Source of the DNA: Hymenobacter ginkgonis
Lineage (GTDB): Bacteria > Bacteroidota > Bacteroidia > Cytophagales > Hymenobacteraceae
Direction of reading: 5' to 3'
Assembly (NCBI RefSeq): GCF_009755225.1
Contig: NZ_WQKZ01000001.1
Coordinates: 806,001 to 870,000, forward strand
Length of the DNA: 64,000 bases
Part shown: in pieces, positions 17,570 through 26,534 of the stretch
Numbering within the stretch: the first letter of the stretch is position 1
Layout: every line of letters begins with the position of its first letter
Notes under the pieces: model-generated
Database searches by the model: none
What the model saw: only the letters and a program-made list of their open reading frames with translations
Told to the model about the DNA's origin: nothing
Position numbers and translations under genes: made by a program

Positions 17570-18949
17570 GTGATTTTACGAAGATTCTTGGTCGCGATTA
17601 GTCGCAGCCTGAAAACCCCACTACCCCTGGAAGCTGCCGGTAGCCCTGGCTTTGTCGGCGGCATGCTACTGGCATTAAGCCTGGGGCTGGCCCCGGCTGC
17701 TTATGCGCAAACGGCGCTTCCTGTCCCCGTCGATACGGTGCGCCTGACGCTGCCCGACGCTGAACAGCGCTTTGTGCAAAACAACCTGTTGCTGCTGGCT
17801 CAGCGCTACAACATCACGGCGGCGCAGGCCCTGGCCATTCAGGCGCGGCTGATTGACAACCCCACTATCTCGGTGGACCAGAACGTGTTGCAGCAGGCCA
17901 TTCACCGGCAAGATGCCGTGGGTAATAACCCCGACCTCAACCGTAACCAGGTGGCAGTGCAAGTGCAGCAGTTGTTTGCATTAGCTGGCCGGCGGCGGGC
18001 AGCCGGCCGGGCGGCCGAGCAAGCAGCCATAGTGGAGACGTACAACCTCGAAGACTTGGTGCGCAACCTGCGTTTTCAACTGCGCACAACCTTCTACGAC
18101 ATCTACTACCGCCAGCAAACCCTGCGGGTGTACAACACGGAAATTCCGCAGCTGCGCCGCACGGTTGACTTGTATCAGAGCCAATTTGAGAAGGGCAATA
18201 TTGCGCTGAAGGAAGTTATTCGCCTAAAAGCCTTCTTGTTTACGCTAGAAAGCGAGCGTCTAGGTTTAGTCACAGACCAGGCCAATTCGCAGGCCGACTT
18301 GCATGTGTTGCTGCGCGATTCGACCCGCTCGGCCTATCAGCCCGCCGTCAATCCTGACCGCATCCGCAACCTTTCGCTGGCCGGCCTGCCCGAACAGCAA
18401 CTTGCCGACACGGCCGTGATTCGGCGCGCCGACCTGCTGAGCCGCCGCGCCGAGGTGCAGCGCCAACAGCTGAACCTGCGCTTGCAGCGCGCCATTGCCA
18501 GTCCCGACTTGGCCGTGGGCTACAGCTACGACCGCTTGGGCTCGTACTTCGACAATTATAACTCCATTACGCTGGGTGTGGCGGTACCTATTTTTAACCG
18601 CAACCAAGGCAATATTGCAGCCGCCAAGGCCCAAATTGGCCAGGCCCAGGCCCAGGCCGAGCAGCAGCAGCTAGTAGTGCGCCGCGATGTGCACGAGGCC
18701 TACCAGGTAGCCCTGCGCTCGGATGAGCTTTACCAGCACACTAGCCGCGACACTACCCCCTTCTCGCGGCTCATCGACAGCATTGAGCAGAGCTACACCA
18801 AGCGCCTCATCAGCATTGTCGAGTACCTGGACTTTTACGAAGCCTACAAAAACAACGTCATTCAACTGAATACGCTGCGGGCCAATCGGATGCGGGCGTT
18901 CGAAAATGTTAACCTTTCGGTAGGCCGCACCGTGCTTCGGGCCGAATAA
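17570..18949 (+). CDS. TolC-family outer membrane efflux protein
   Basis: The 459-residue product starts at GTG 17570 with an N-terminal export signal that ends near AAYAQT; an internal ATG at 17663 would leave a signal without positive charge. The mature protein is mostly long amphipathic helices with Gln- and Ala-rich coiled coils (AAEQAAIVETYNLEDLVRNL, IAAAKAQIGQAQAQAEQQQL), as in the CusC/CzcC group of TolC proteins. It should form the outer membrane channel of the tripartite pump with the adaptor at 19032 and the RND pump at 20148. The three genes are closely spaced on one strand and form an operon. Confidence 0.9.
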   Translation: MILRRFLVAISRSLKTPLPLEAAGSPGFVGGMLLALSLGLAPAAYAQTALPVPVDTVRLTLPDAEQRFVQNNLLLLAQRYNITAAQALAIQARLIDNPTISVDQNVLQQAIHRQDAVGNNPDLNRNQVAVQVQQLFALAGRRRAAGRAAEQAAIVETYNLEDLVRNLRFQLRTTFYDIYYRQQTLRVYNTEIPQLRRTVDLYQSQFEKGNIALKEVIRLKAFLFTLESERLGLVTDQANSQADLHVLLRDSTRSAYQPAVNPDRIRNLSLAGLPEQQLADTAVIRRADLLSRRAEVQRQQLNLRLQRAIASPDLAVGYSYDRLGSYFDNYNSITLGVAVPIFNRNQGNIAAAKAQIGQAQAQAEQQQLVVRRDVHEAYQVALRSDELYQHTSRDTTPFSRLIDSIEQSYTKRLISIVEYLDFYEAYKNNVIQLNTLRANRMRAFENVNLSVGRTVLRAE

Positions 18950-19031
18950 TCTTCTTACGTTCACTTAGTTGCAGTCTTGCTTGGCCGGGGCGGCCCGCTG
19001 CCGGGCCCGCCCCTCGTCCCTTACCCTATTC

Positions 19032-20126
19032 ATGAATCGTCCCGCTTATCTTCTGCTGATTACCCTGGGCCTGGGGGCCTGCTCGAAGTCGCAACCCGCG
19101 ACTGAAGAGACGAAAGAAACCAAGAAATTCTCGCTTTCTGACCAAACGCTGAAGGAGTTAGCCTTCGACACCGTGCGCCTCGAACCCGTGCGCAACGAGC
19201 AATCCTTCTCGGGCCAGGTGACTACCAACGGCGACAAAACTACCAAGGTGTTTCCGCTGGTGGGGGGGGTAGTCGAAAAGCTCAACGTCGAGCTTGGCGA
19301 CCACGTCTCGAAAGGCCAGGTGCTAGCCGTGGTGCGCTCGGGCGAAATCGCCGACGTACAAAACCAGAACAGCACCGCGGGCACCGACCTCAACATTGCC
19401 CGCAAAAACCTGTCGGTGGCCGAAGACCAGTTCAAAGCGGGCCTGGCTGCCGAGCGCGACGTGATACTGGCCCGCGAAGAACTGCAAAAAGCCCAGAGCA
19501 ACCTCGGCAAAACCAACAAGCAGCTCGGTATTTATGGCGTGACCAAGGATGGGCACTACACCATCACGGCCCCGATTTCGGGTTTTATCACTGATAAAAA
19601 CGTGACCCAGGGCATGCAGTACACCAATGCCAATACGGACGCGGACGGCTTTTTTACCATCGCCGACCTCGACCAGGTGTGGATACTGGCCAACGTGTTT
19701 GAGGCCGACATTGCCAATGTGAAGCTGGGCTACGAGGCCGACATCACCACGCTTTCCTACCCCGGCAAGCACTTCCACGGCGTGGTAGACAAGGTGTTTA
19801 ACGTGCTCGACCCCGACAGCAAAGCGCTGAAAGTCCGCATTCGCCTCCCCAACCCCGGCTACCTGCTTAAGCCCGAGATGTACGCCGAAGTGCACATCCT
19901 CAACACCGAGAAAGGTAAAATGCTGTCGGTGCCCGCTACGGCGGTGGTATTCGACAAAGACCGCAATTTTATGCTCGTCTACAAGAGCAAGACGGAGGTA
20001 GACACCCGCCCCGTAACCGTGGTAAAAACGGTGGGCGACGTGAGCTACGTAACCGGCGACTTGAAGCCCGGCGAAGTCATTATTACCAGGAATCAGCTGC
20101 TCGTGTACGACGAGCTAAACGACTAA
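19032..20126 (+). CDS. RND efflux periplasmic adaptor lipoprotein (HlyD/CusB-like)
   Basis: ATG 19032 opens a lipoprotein signal (MNRPAYLLLITLGLGACSKS, lipobox LGAC), so I prefer it to a start at 18969. The 364-residue protein has the adaptor plan: a lipoyl/barrel-sandwich half (VEKLNVELGDHVSKGQVLAV), a coiled-coil hairpin (about 110-165), the second lipoyl half (YTITAPISGFITDKNVTQGM), a beta-barrel and a membrane-proximal domain (LSVPATAVVFDKDRNFMLVY). It joins the inner membrane pump to the TolC channel and may pass metal ions to the pump. It is the second gene of the efflux operon. Confidence 0.93.
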   Translation: MNRPAYLLLITLGLGACSKSQPATEETKETKKFSLSDQTLKELAFDTVRLEPVRNEQSFSGQVTTNGDKTTKVFPLVGGVVEKLNVELGDHVSKGQVLAVVRSGEIADVQNQNSTAGTDLNIARKNLSVAEDQFKAGLAAERDVILAREELQKAQSNLGKTNKQLGIYGVTKDGHYTITAPISGFITDKNVTQGMQYTNANTDADGFFTIADLDQVWILANVFEADIANVKLGYEADITTLSYPGKHFHGVVDKVFNVLDPDSKALKVRIRLPNPGYLLKPEMYAEVHILNTEKGKMLSVPATAVVFDKDRNFMLVYKSKTEVDTRPVTVVKTVGDVSYVTGDLKPGEVIITRNQLLVYDELND

Positions 20127-20147
20127 TTAGCAGCTAGCAGCTTAAAA

Positions 20148-23100
20148 ATGAATAAGTTCATTCAGGGCATTATTGCCTTTTCGCTCAAGAACCGGGGCTT
20201 CGTATTCCTGCTCACGCTGGTCGCGATTATTGCCGGGGTAGTGAGCTACCGGAACACGCCCATCGAGGCGTTTCCGGACGTGACGAACACTGAAATCACC
20301 ATTATCACGCAGTGGCCCGGCCGCTCGGCCGAGGAGATTGAGAAGTTTGTGACGGCGCCTATCGAAATCGCCCTCAACCCGGTGCAGAAGAAAACCAGCG
20401 TGCGCTCGACCACGCTCTTTGGCCTGTCGGTGGTGAAGGTGATTTTTGACGACGGCGTCGACGACGCCTTTGCTCGCGTGCAGGTGAACAACCTACTGGC
20501 CGGCGCCGACCTGCCCGAGGGCGCCGAGCCCGACGTGCAGCCGCCCTACGGCCCCACCGGCGAAATCTATCGCTACACCATTGCCAGCAAAGACAAAACG
20601 ACCCGCGAGCTGAAGACCATTCAGGACTGGGTAATCGAACGCAACCTGAAGGCCGTGCCCGGCGTGGCCGACGTGAACAGCTTCGGCGGCGAGGTCAAGA
20701 GCTACGAGATATCGGTAGACCCCAGCAAGCTGCAGGATTTTAGCCTCACGCCGCTCGACTTGTATACCGCCGTGCAGCGCTCCAACATCAACGTGGGCGG
20801 CGACGTCATCAACGAGGGCCAGCAGAACTACGTGGTGCGTGGCATCGGCCTACTCAACAACATCTCCGACATCAATAACACGGTGGTGAAGAATGTGAAC
20901 GGCGTGCCGATTCTCATCAAAGACGTGGCCCAGGTGAAGGAATCGGCCCTTCCCCGCCTCGGGCGGGTAGGCCGCGGCCTGAACGACGACATGGTGGAAG
21001 GCATCGTGGTAATGCGCAAGGGCGAAAACCCGTCGGAAGTTATCGAGCGCTTGCAGGAAAAAGTGAAGTTGCTGAACGAGAAAATTCTGCCGCCTGATGT
21101 TAAAATCAGCACGTTCTACGACCGCCAGCAGCTCATCGACTTCTCGACCGAAACGGTAATTCACAACCTCACCGAGGGCATGATTTTCGTGACGGTGATT
21201 GTGTTCCTGTTCATGGCTGACTGGCGTACCACGGTGATTGTGAGCATCATCATTCCGCTGGCGCTGCTGTTTGCCTTCATCTGCCTGCGCCTGAAAGGCA
21301 TGAGTGCCAACCTGCTCAGCATGGGCGCCATCGACTTTGGTATCATCATCGACGGGGCCGTGGTGATGGTGGAAGGGCTCTTTGTGGCGCTCGACCACAA
21401 GGCCCACGAAGTGGGCATGGAGCGCTTCAACAAGCTCGCCAAGCTGGGCATTATCAAGAAAACCGGCCGCGACATGGGTAAGTCGATTTTCTTTGCTAAG
21501 GCCATCATCATCACTGCGTTGCTGCCAATTTTCTCCTTCGAGAAAGTAGAAGGCAAGGTGTTCTCGCCGCTGGCCTGGACGCTGGGCTTCGCCCTGCTTG
21601 GCGCCTTGATTTTTACCCTGACCCTGGTGCCAGTACTGGCGTCGATTCTGCTGCGCAAAAACGTGCGGGAGAAGGATAACTTCTTCGTGCGGGCCATCAA
21701 CCAAGGCGCGCGCAAGGTATTCGTGTTCACCTACGCCCGCAAAACGGCTAGCCTGTTGTTTGCCGCGGCGCTTGTGGCAGTGGGGGTAGGGATGTACCAA
21801 TTTCTGGGTACCGAGTTCTTGCCCGAGCTGAACGAAGGTTCGATTTACGTGCGGGCGCAGTTGCCGCTGAGCATCTCGCTCGACGCCTCCAACAAGCTCT
21901 GTAATGAGATGCGGCGCGTGTTCATCAGCTTCCCCGAGGTGAGCGACGTGGTGAGCCAGACCGGCCGCCCCAACGACGGCACCGACCCCACGGGCTTCTA
22001 CAACAACGAGTTCCTCGTCCAAATCAAGCACACGGATGAGGTGCAGAAGAAGATGAAATCCAAGGCGTACCGCGAGGAGCTTATCGAGCACATGAAGGAA
22101 AAGCTGAACCGCTTTCCGGGCGTCGATTTCAACTTCTCGCAGCCCATTACCGACAACGTGGAGGAAGCCGCCTCGGGCGTAAAAGGCTCTATCGCGGTTA
22201 AGATTTACGGCACCGACCTCAAGCTAATGGAGGGCAAAGCCCGCCAAGTGTACGAGGTGCTGCAAGGCGTGCAGGGCATTGATGACCTGGGCCTGCTGCG
22301 CAACATCGGCCAGCCCGAGCTGCACGCCGACCTCGACGAGCGCCGCATGGCCAGCTACGGCGTGAGCAAGAGCGACGCCAACGCGGTGCTCGAAATGGCC
22401 GTGGGTGGCAAGCAAGTATCGCAGATGTACGAGGGCGAGCGCAAGTTTCCCATTCGGCTGCGCTACGAGCAGCAGTACCGCAGCAGCCCCACCGAAATTG
22501 CGGCCCTCATGGTGCCTACGCAAACCGGCAAAACCGTGCCGTTGACTGAAATCGCGACTGTGCAGCCCGTCACGGGCCCCAGCCTGATTTACCGCGACGA
22601 CAACACGCGCTTCTCGGCCGTCAAGTTCTCGGTGCGAGGTAGGGACCTGGGCTCGGCCATCGCCGAGGCGCAGGAAAAAGTAAACAAAGTCGTGCAGCTC
22701 CCCAAGGGCTACTCCATGAAATGGACCGGCGACTTCGAGAACCAACGCCGTGCTTCACAGCGCCTAGCGCAGGTGGTGCCCATCTCGCTGGCGCTCATCT
22801 TCTTCATCCTGTTCATCTTGTTTGGCAATTTGAAGGACGCCGGCCTGGTGCTACTCAACGTGCCGTTTGCGCTTATCGGCGGCATTGCCATGCTGCTCAT
22901 TACGCACACCAACTTCTCGATTTCGGCCGGTATCGGCTTCATTGCGCTGTTCGGTATTTGTATTCAGAACGGCGTAATTCTCATCAGCGTCTTCAAGCAG
23001 AATATGCTGGCCAAGATGAGTCTCGACCGCAGCCTGGCCGAGGGGGTAGCCTCCCGCGTGCGCCCCGTGGTGATGACGGCCCTCATGGCCATCATCGGCC

Positions 23101-23297
23101 TCATGCCGGCGGCCCTCAGCACCGGCATTGGCTCCGAGACCTCCAAGCCGCTGGCCATTGTGGTTATCGGCGGCCTGCTGACGGGTACGGTGCTGACGCT
23201 CTTCATCTTCCCGCTGATATTTGAGCGCACCTACCGCGCCGAGCACACCCACTACGCCGACGACCTGCCCGCCAACCGCGAGCTGGCCACGCATTAG
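20148..23297 (+). CDS. CzcA/CusA-type heavy-metal efflux RND transporter
   Basis: The 1049-residue protein has the full RND layout: TM1 near 15-32, a large periplasmic porter/docking region, TM2-6, a second periplasmic region and TM7-12. NTPIEAFPDVTNTEITIITQ is typical of the heavy-metal branch, and the TM4 segment MGAIDFGIIIDGAVVMVEG holds the charged residues used for proton coupling in CzcA/CusA. It exports divalent or monovalent metal ions (Co/Zn/Cd or Cu/Ag; the choice cannot be made here) from the periplasm using the proton gradient. It is the last gene of the operon, followed by a palindromic repeat. Confidence 0.95.
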   Translation: MNKFIQGIIAFSLKNRGFVFLLTLVAIIAGVVSYRNTPIEAFPDVTNTEITIITQWPGRSAEEIEKFVTAPIEIALNPVQKKTSVRSTTLFGLSVVKVIFDDGVDDAFARVQVNNLLAGADLPEGAEPDVQPPYGPTGEIYRYTIASKDKTTRELKTIQDWVIERNLKAVPGVADVNSFGGEVKSYEISVDPSKLQDFSLTPLDLYTAVQRSNINVGGDVINEGQQNYVVRGIGLLNNISDINNTVVKNVNGVPILIKDVAQVKESALPRLGRVGRGLNDDMVEGIVVMRKGENPSEVIERLQEKVKLLNEKILPPDVKISTFYDRQQLIDFSTETVIHNLTEGMIFVTVIVFLFMADWRTTVIVSIIIPLALLFAFICLRLKGMSANLLSMGAIDFGIIIDGAVVMVEGLFVALDHKAHEVGMERFNKLAKLGIIKKTGRDMGKSIFFAKAIIITALLPIFSFEKVEGKVFSPLAWTLGFALLGALIFTLTLVPVLASILLRKNVREKDNFFVRAINQGARKVFVFTYARKTASLLFAAALVAVGVGMYQFLGTEFLPELNEGSIYVRAQLPLSISLDASNKLCNEMRRVFISFPEVSDVVSQTGRPNDGTDPTGFYNNEFLVQIKHTDEVQKKMKSKAYREELIEHMKEKLNRFPGVDFNFSQPITDNVEEAASGVKGSIAVKIYGTDLKLMEGKARQVYEVLQGVQGIDDLGLLRNIGQPELHADLDERRMASYGVSKSDANAVLEMAVGGKQVSQMYEGERKFPIRLRYEQQYRSSPTEIAALMVPTQTGKTVPLTEIATVQPVTGPSLIYRDDNTRFSAVKFSVRGRDLGSAIAEAQEKVNKVVQLPKGYSMKWTGDFENQRRASQRLAQVVPISLALIFFILFILFGNLKDAGLVLLNVPFALIGGIAMLLITHTNFSISAGIGFIALFGICIQNGVILISVFKQNMLAKMSLDRSLAEGVASRVRPVVMTALMAIIGLMPAALSTGIGSETSKPLAIVVIGGLLTGTVLTLFIFPLIFERTYRAEHTHYADDLPANRELATH

Positions 23298-23318
23298 CGG
23301 CTAAGGTTTTATTCGAAT

Positions 23319-23409
23319 AAGAACGTCCTGCTGAGCTTGTCGAAGCAGCTTGTTCGCATCGTTAGATGATGCGAACAAGCTGCTTCGACAAGCTCAGCAG
23401 GACGTTCTT
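23319..23409. repeat. Intergenic palindromic repeat, long form (copy 2, perfect)
   Basis: Arms of 42 bases (23319-23360 and 23368-23409) are perfectly complementary around a seven-base loop. The outer part is AAGAACGTCCTGCTGAGC followed by TTGTCGAAGCA; the inner part (GCTTGTTCGCATC) is specific to this copy. It lies between the convergent efflux operon and pirin-like gene and can serve as a bidirectional terminator. Confidence 0.9.
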
Positions 23410-23440
23410 GCTTAAGTAGCAGCCTACGAACCCTACCCCC

Positions 23441-24142
23441 TCAGTTCAGCTCGAGCACCAGGATGGTGGCATAGTTGCTCAGCGCTTCCAGTTCTACGTC
23501 AGCTACTTGCCACAGCGCCAAGCCGTCGTGCTCGTGCAGCAGGCGGCCTTCCACTTCGAAAGCCCCAGCCAGCACAAACGCGAAAAAATCGGCCCCAGGC
23601 TGCACGTGGTAGTTGGCTTCGCGGCGCCCCGCAAACTGGCCGATGCGCACGCCAAACGGCAGCCCCTGGTTTGCCAGGGGGGGTAGGACTTCGATAAGCT
23701 GATTCGGCGCGGCGGCCAAATTGAAAGTAAACCGCTGGGTTGCAATTGGCAGGGTAGGCTCAGCGGCGTGCACCCAGAGGTGCAGAAAACTGATAAGCTC
23801 CGTTTCGTAGGGGTTGGCTAAGTGCAGCGCGTCGCCGCTGGGTAGCGTAAGTAGCTGCATTTCGCCTACTTGAAGGGTAGCCATGGGCAGTGTGGCCGTG
23901 CGATAAGCCAAGTCGCCCGTGATGGGAATCAGTAGCACGTACGTAGCCTGCCCTATGGGCAAAGCAAGCGTCTGGGTGCCCGCTAGCGTTTCTTCATTGA
24001 AGCCGTGGAGGCGGCCAAACGGGCCTTTGTGTGCGTGCGCGTAGTCGCCAAAGCTGAAGGTGCAGTAGCGGCGATGGTAGCTCGTTTCGACCAAGCCGCG
24101 TTGGTCGGCCAGAAAGATTTTGCCGGGCGTTTGTGCTGCCAT
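23441..24142 (-). CDS. Pirin-like cupin protein
   Basis: ATG 24142 gives 233 residues beginning MAAQTPGKIFLADQRGLVET; a longer frame upstream overlaps the next gene and looks spurious. The segment YHRRYCTFSFGDYAHAHKGPFG resembles the start of pirin/YhhW proteins, followed by two cupin-like beta domains; the C-terminal part has HVQPGADFFAFVLAGAFEVE. Pirins bind a metal and some are quercetinases, but the histidine set of the active ones is only partly visible. The gene begins two bases after the stop of the preceding unknown gene, so the two are likely an operon. Confidence 0.6.
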   Translation of the reverse strand: MAAQTPGKIFLADQRGLVETSYHRRYCTFSFGDYAHAHKGPFGRLHGFNEETLAGTQTLALPIGQATYVLLIPITGDLAYRTATLPMATLQVGEMQLLTLPSGDALHLANPYETELISFLHLWVHAAEPTLPIATQRFTFNLAAAPNQLIEVLPPLANQGLPFGVRIGQFAGRREANYHVQPGADFFAFVLAGAFEVEGRLLHEHDGLALWQVADVELEALSNYATILVLELN

Positions 24143-24144
24143 AC

Positions 24145-24642
24145 TCAGCCTGCTAGTTGCAGCGAATGAATGGTGAGATAGGGTTGCAGCCGAAAGAGCT
24201 GGGTAGGAATTTCGCCCGATTCGGCCTGGGGTGGTGCCACTAGCAAATACTCGCCAATGGTGTCGTGCCAAGCCAGCGGCTCAGTGTAAAAACTGATAGC
24301 TACCTGGTGCTTAGTCCTATCCGCCAAATCCGAATTAATGATTTCAAATTGAAACTTGTCGAATTTTAAAAATAGTCGCCCAATATTATTGACCACGTCG
24401 GGCACTACATTATTCAACTGCTGCACATAGCCGCGCACCGCTCCGCTCACCAGGAAGTGCAGCTGCTCGGCCCCCGGCGCAAAGTGCAGCAATTCGCCAA
24501 ACGTGCGGTATTTCCGCTCTTGATTGAAATACTGCGCCTGAAGGGCAAACTCGCGGTACGAATCTTCAAATACCAGTTTTTCCCACGGGCGGGAAGCATT
24601 CACATCAATTATTTTGCGGTAGCACAGGGCGATAAGGCGCAT
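24145..24642 (-). CDS. Conserved hypothetical protein
   Basis: ATG 24642 gives 165 residues; a TTG at 24684 is an alternative. The protein is soluble, has no signal peptide or transmembrane segment, and contains a mixed pattern with FLKFDKFQFEIINSDLADRT in the middle and SFYTEPLAWHDTIGEYLLVA towards the end. I do not recognise the family. It is translated just ahead of the pirin-like gene on the same strand, so the two may work together. Confidence 0.55.
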   Translation of the reverse strand: MRLIALCYRKIIDVNASRPWEKLVFEDSYREFALQAQYFNQERKYRTFGELLHFAPGAEQLHFLVSGAVRGYVQQLNNVVPDVVNNIGRLFLKFDKFQFEIINSDLADRTKHQVAISFYTEPLAWHDTIGEYLLVAPPQAESGEIPTQLFRLQPYLTIHSLQLAG

Positions 24643-24722
24643 AAGTAATAGCGAGCGGTAAAGGGGAAAGTGCGCAGAAAACAACGTTCACTAGTTAGTG
24701 CGCCCAGTTCACTATCCACTAC

Positions 24723-25457
24723 CTATGCCGGCACGCCGAGTGAAATGGACAGCGCAAAGCCAGCCGTAGTGCTACCCGTTACGGTCGCAAGTTGCACGCC
24801 CGCCGAGTCGTCGCTGAATACGTTATCGCTCTTGTTATACGTGTAGCCACTCAGCGTTTTGGCGTAGCCATTAACAGCCGCCAGCGCCGTGCCCGTACCT
24901 TCGGGGAAGGCTATTTGCGTCACTTTCAGCGAAGTGCCGCTGGCCGTGTACACGTGCACGTGGATGTGGGTGGCGCGGCCCGAATACCAGCCGGGGAAAA
25001 TGCTGGTAAACGTTACCTGGCCGTTGCTGTCGGTGGTTTGGCGGCCGCGCAGAAAGTGCACATTGGTGTAGCTGGTGCTCTGCATGGCTGTGCCGCCATA
25101 CTCCGAATAGTTGCCCTCGGCATCGCAGTGCCAGATATCAACGAGCAGGCCCGCCAATGCGGCGCAGCTATTATTGGTATTGGTGATGGTGATTTTGGCC
25201 GTCATGGCGTAGCCGGTGCGGCCGTCTGTGATGTTGCTGCGCACGTACGACGACGGCGTGTGGGTCGGAAATGGCCCCTCGGTTTCGGTGGGCGCTACCG
25301 TGCAACTGCTCGAAGTGGTGCCCCCCGTAGTAGTAGTGGTGCCCCCTGTCGTAGCGGTGCTGGGCGTAACGGAATCCTCTTTGCTGCAAGCCGTTAGCAA
25401 GGCAGGGGCGGCGGCAGCGCCCATCAGCAGGCTCTTGAGAAAGTGTTTTCTTTCCAT
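24723..25457 (-). CDS. Intradiol ring-cleavage dioxygenase-like lipoprotein
   Basis: ATG 25457 opens a signal (MERKHFLKSLLMGAAAAPAL) ending in a lipobox LLTACSK, so the protein is exported and lipid-anchored. A Thr/Gly/Ser-rich linker follows, then the dioxygenase core: TETEGPF, LLVDIWHCDAEGNYSEYG, FLRGRQTTDSNGQVTF and a histidine cluster RATHIHVHVY. Family members bind Fe(III) with two Tyr and two His and cleave catechols or protocatechuate between the hydroxyl groups. An exported form without catabolic neighbours is odd; it may act on extracellular aromatics or only share the fold. Confidence 0.82.
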   Translation of the reverse strand: MERKHFLKSLLMGAAAAPALLTACSKEDSVTPSTATTGGTTTTTGGTTSSSCTVAPTETEGPFPTHTPSSYVRSNITDGRTGYAMTAKITITNTNNSCAALAGLLVDIWHCDAEGNYSEYGGTAMQSTSYTNVHFLRGRQTTDSNGQVTFTSIFPGWYSGRATHIHVHVYTASGTSLKVTQIAFPEGTGTALAAVNGYAKTLSGYTYNKSDNVFSDDSAGVQLATVTGSTTAGFALSISLGVPA

Positions 25458-25592
25458 GGTTGGGGAGGAGGTAGCGTTGAAATAGTTGCTGGGGGTAGTA
25501 CACAAATTTGACCCAGTCTATTTCCTGGCCTTACCCAAAATCGACGGCTTGCAACCTGGCACCGATGAATAGCTGGTTTCGCGGGCTAGCCT

Positions 25593-26534
25593 TCAGCGCA
25601 ACTTCATGCATAAAAAACCGGCTATTACCCGCCGCCACGCGGCTGGCTGCCGGTGCCAGTACGGCTCGTGGCCGGCCCCCACAAAATTTAGGCGTTGCTT
25701 AGGGCCCGCCAAATGGGCAAAAATGGCGTTCGTTTCGGCGCGCGTCACGCGGCGGTCGGCGGTGCCCCACAGCAGCAGGGTGGGGGTAGCAATGTGGCGG
25801 GCATATTCCTCGGCCTTTAACCCAAACGCCCAGTAGTTATTTTCTAGCCCGCCCCACAGCACGAGCAAGTTGGCCAGCGGAAAGGGGGGTAGGCCCATGG
25901 CGGTAAAGCGATTGCGCGCCGTTTGGAGCATGCTGCCGTAGGGGCATGCGAGGATGTTGGCGGCGGGACGCAGCCCTAGCTCGCTCTCAGCCCGCATGAT
26001 GGCCACCGCGCCCATGCTCACACCATAAAGCACCAGGGGCGCACCTGGTAACCGGGCCTGCGCCCAGCGGCTGGCGGCCACCACATCGGCAGCCTCGCGG
26101 TAGCCAATAGTGGTTTGGTAGCCTTCGGAAGCTCCGTTGCCGCTAAAATCGAGTAGCAGCACGGCGTAGCCTAGCTGTCGAAAATACGCCGCCTCGGGCC
26201 GGAGGCGCGATTTATCGCTGGTGTAGCCGTGGCAGAGCACCACGGTGCCCCGCGCCTGCGGTACCGCGCCGTACCAGGCAGCCAACGTGCCATTGGGGCT
26301 GCGCAGCGCTACGTTTTCAACTGGAAAGGCGGGAACACCAACGCCAACTGGCTTAGGGTTTCGGAACCCCGTGAGCAACAGCCAGATTTTCTGGGTGGTG
26401 GGCAGCCGCTCGGCGTGCACGGTGCGCGGCCCTGCCTCGGCCGAAAAGTGCGTAAAGCGCCAAGCGTGCAGCGCCACTACCACGTTGAGCAGCCCCAAAG
26501 CTACCCCCAGCCACCAGCCCAGCCGGCGCCACAT
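25593..26534 (-). CDS. Membrane-anchored alpha/beta hydrolase
   Basis: The 313-residue protein has an N-terminal hydrophobic segment (about 5-25) that could anchor it in the inner membrane. The hydrolase fold shows an oxyanion region VVLCHGYTSDKSRLRPEA, the nucleophile elbow GVSMGAVA (Ser near 173), an acid in LLWGTADRRVTRAET and a His in VGAGHEPYWHR. It resembles the YfhR/BEM46-like group, whose substrates are not known. Its ATG overlaps the TAA of the upstream pseudouridine synthase gene (TAATG), which implies translational coupling, though no common function is evident. Confidence 0.85.
   Translation of the reverse strand: MWRRLGWWLGVALGLLNVVVALHAWRFTHFSAEAGPRTVHAERLPTTQKIWLLLTGFRNPKPVGVGVPAFPVENVALRSPNGTLAAWYGAVPQARGTVVLCHGYTSDKSRLRPEAAYFRQLGYAVLLLDFSGNGASEGYQTTIGYREAADVVAASRWAQARLPGAPLVLYGVSMGAVAIMRAESELGLRPAANILACPYGSMLQTARNRFTAMGLPPFPLANLLVLWGGLENNYWAFGLKAEEYARHIATPTLLLWGTADRRVTRAETNAIFAHLAGPKQRLNFVGAGHEPYWHRQPAAWRRVIAGFLCMKLR

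Noticed and set aside
20850..22091. 413-residue open frame antisense to the CzcA-like gene
   Set aside because: It is the complement of a strongly conserved RND gene; the composition (rich in His, Arg, Gln and Val) is typical of a shadow frame in GC-rich DNA.
23319..23409. Palindromes as insertion sequence ends
   Set aside because: No transposase, no paired inverted ends around a gene and no target duplications were seen; they behave as single hairpin units.
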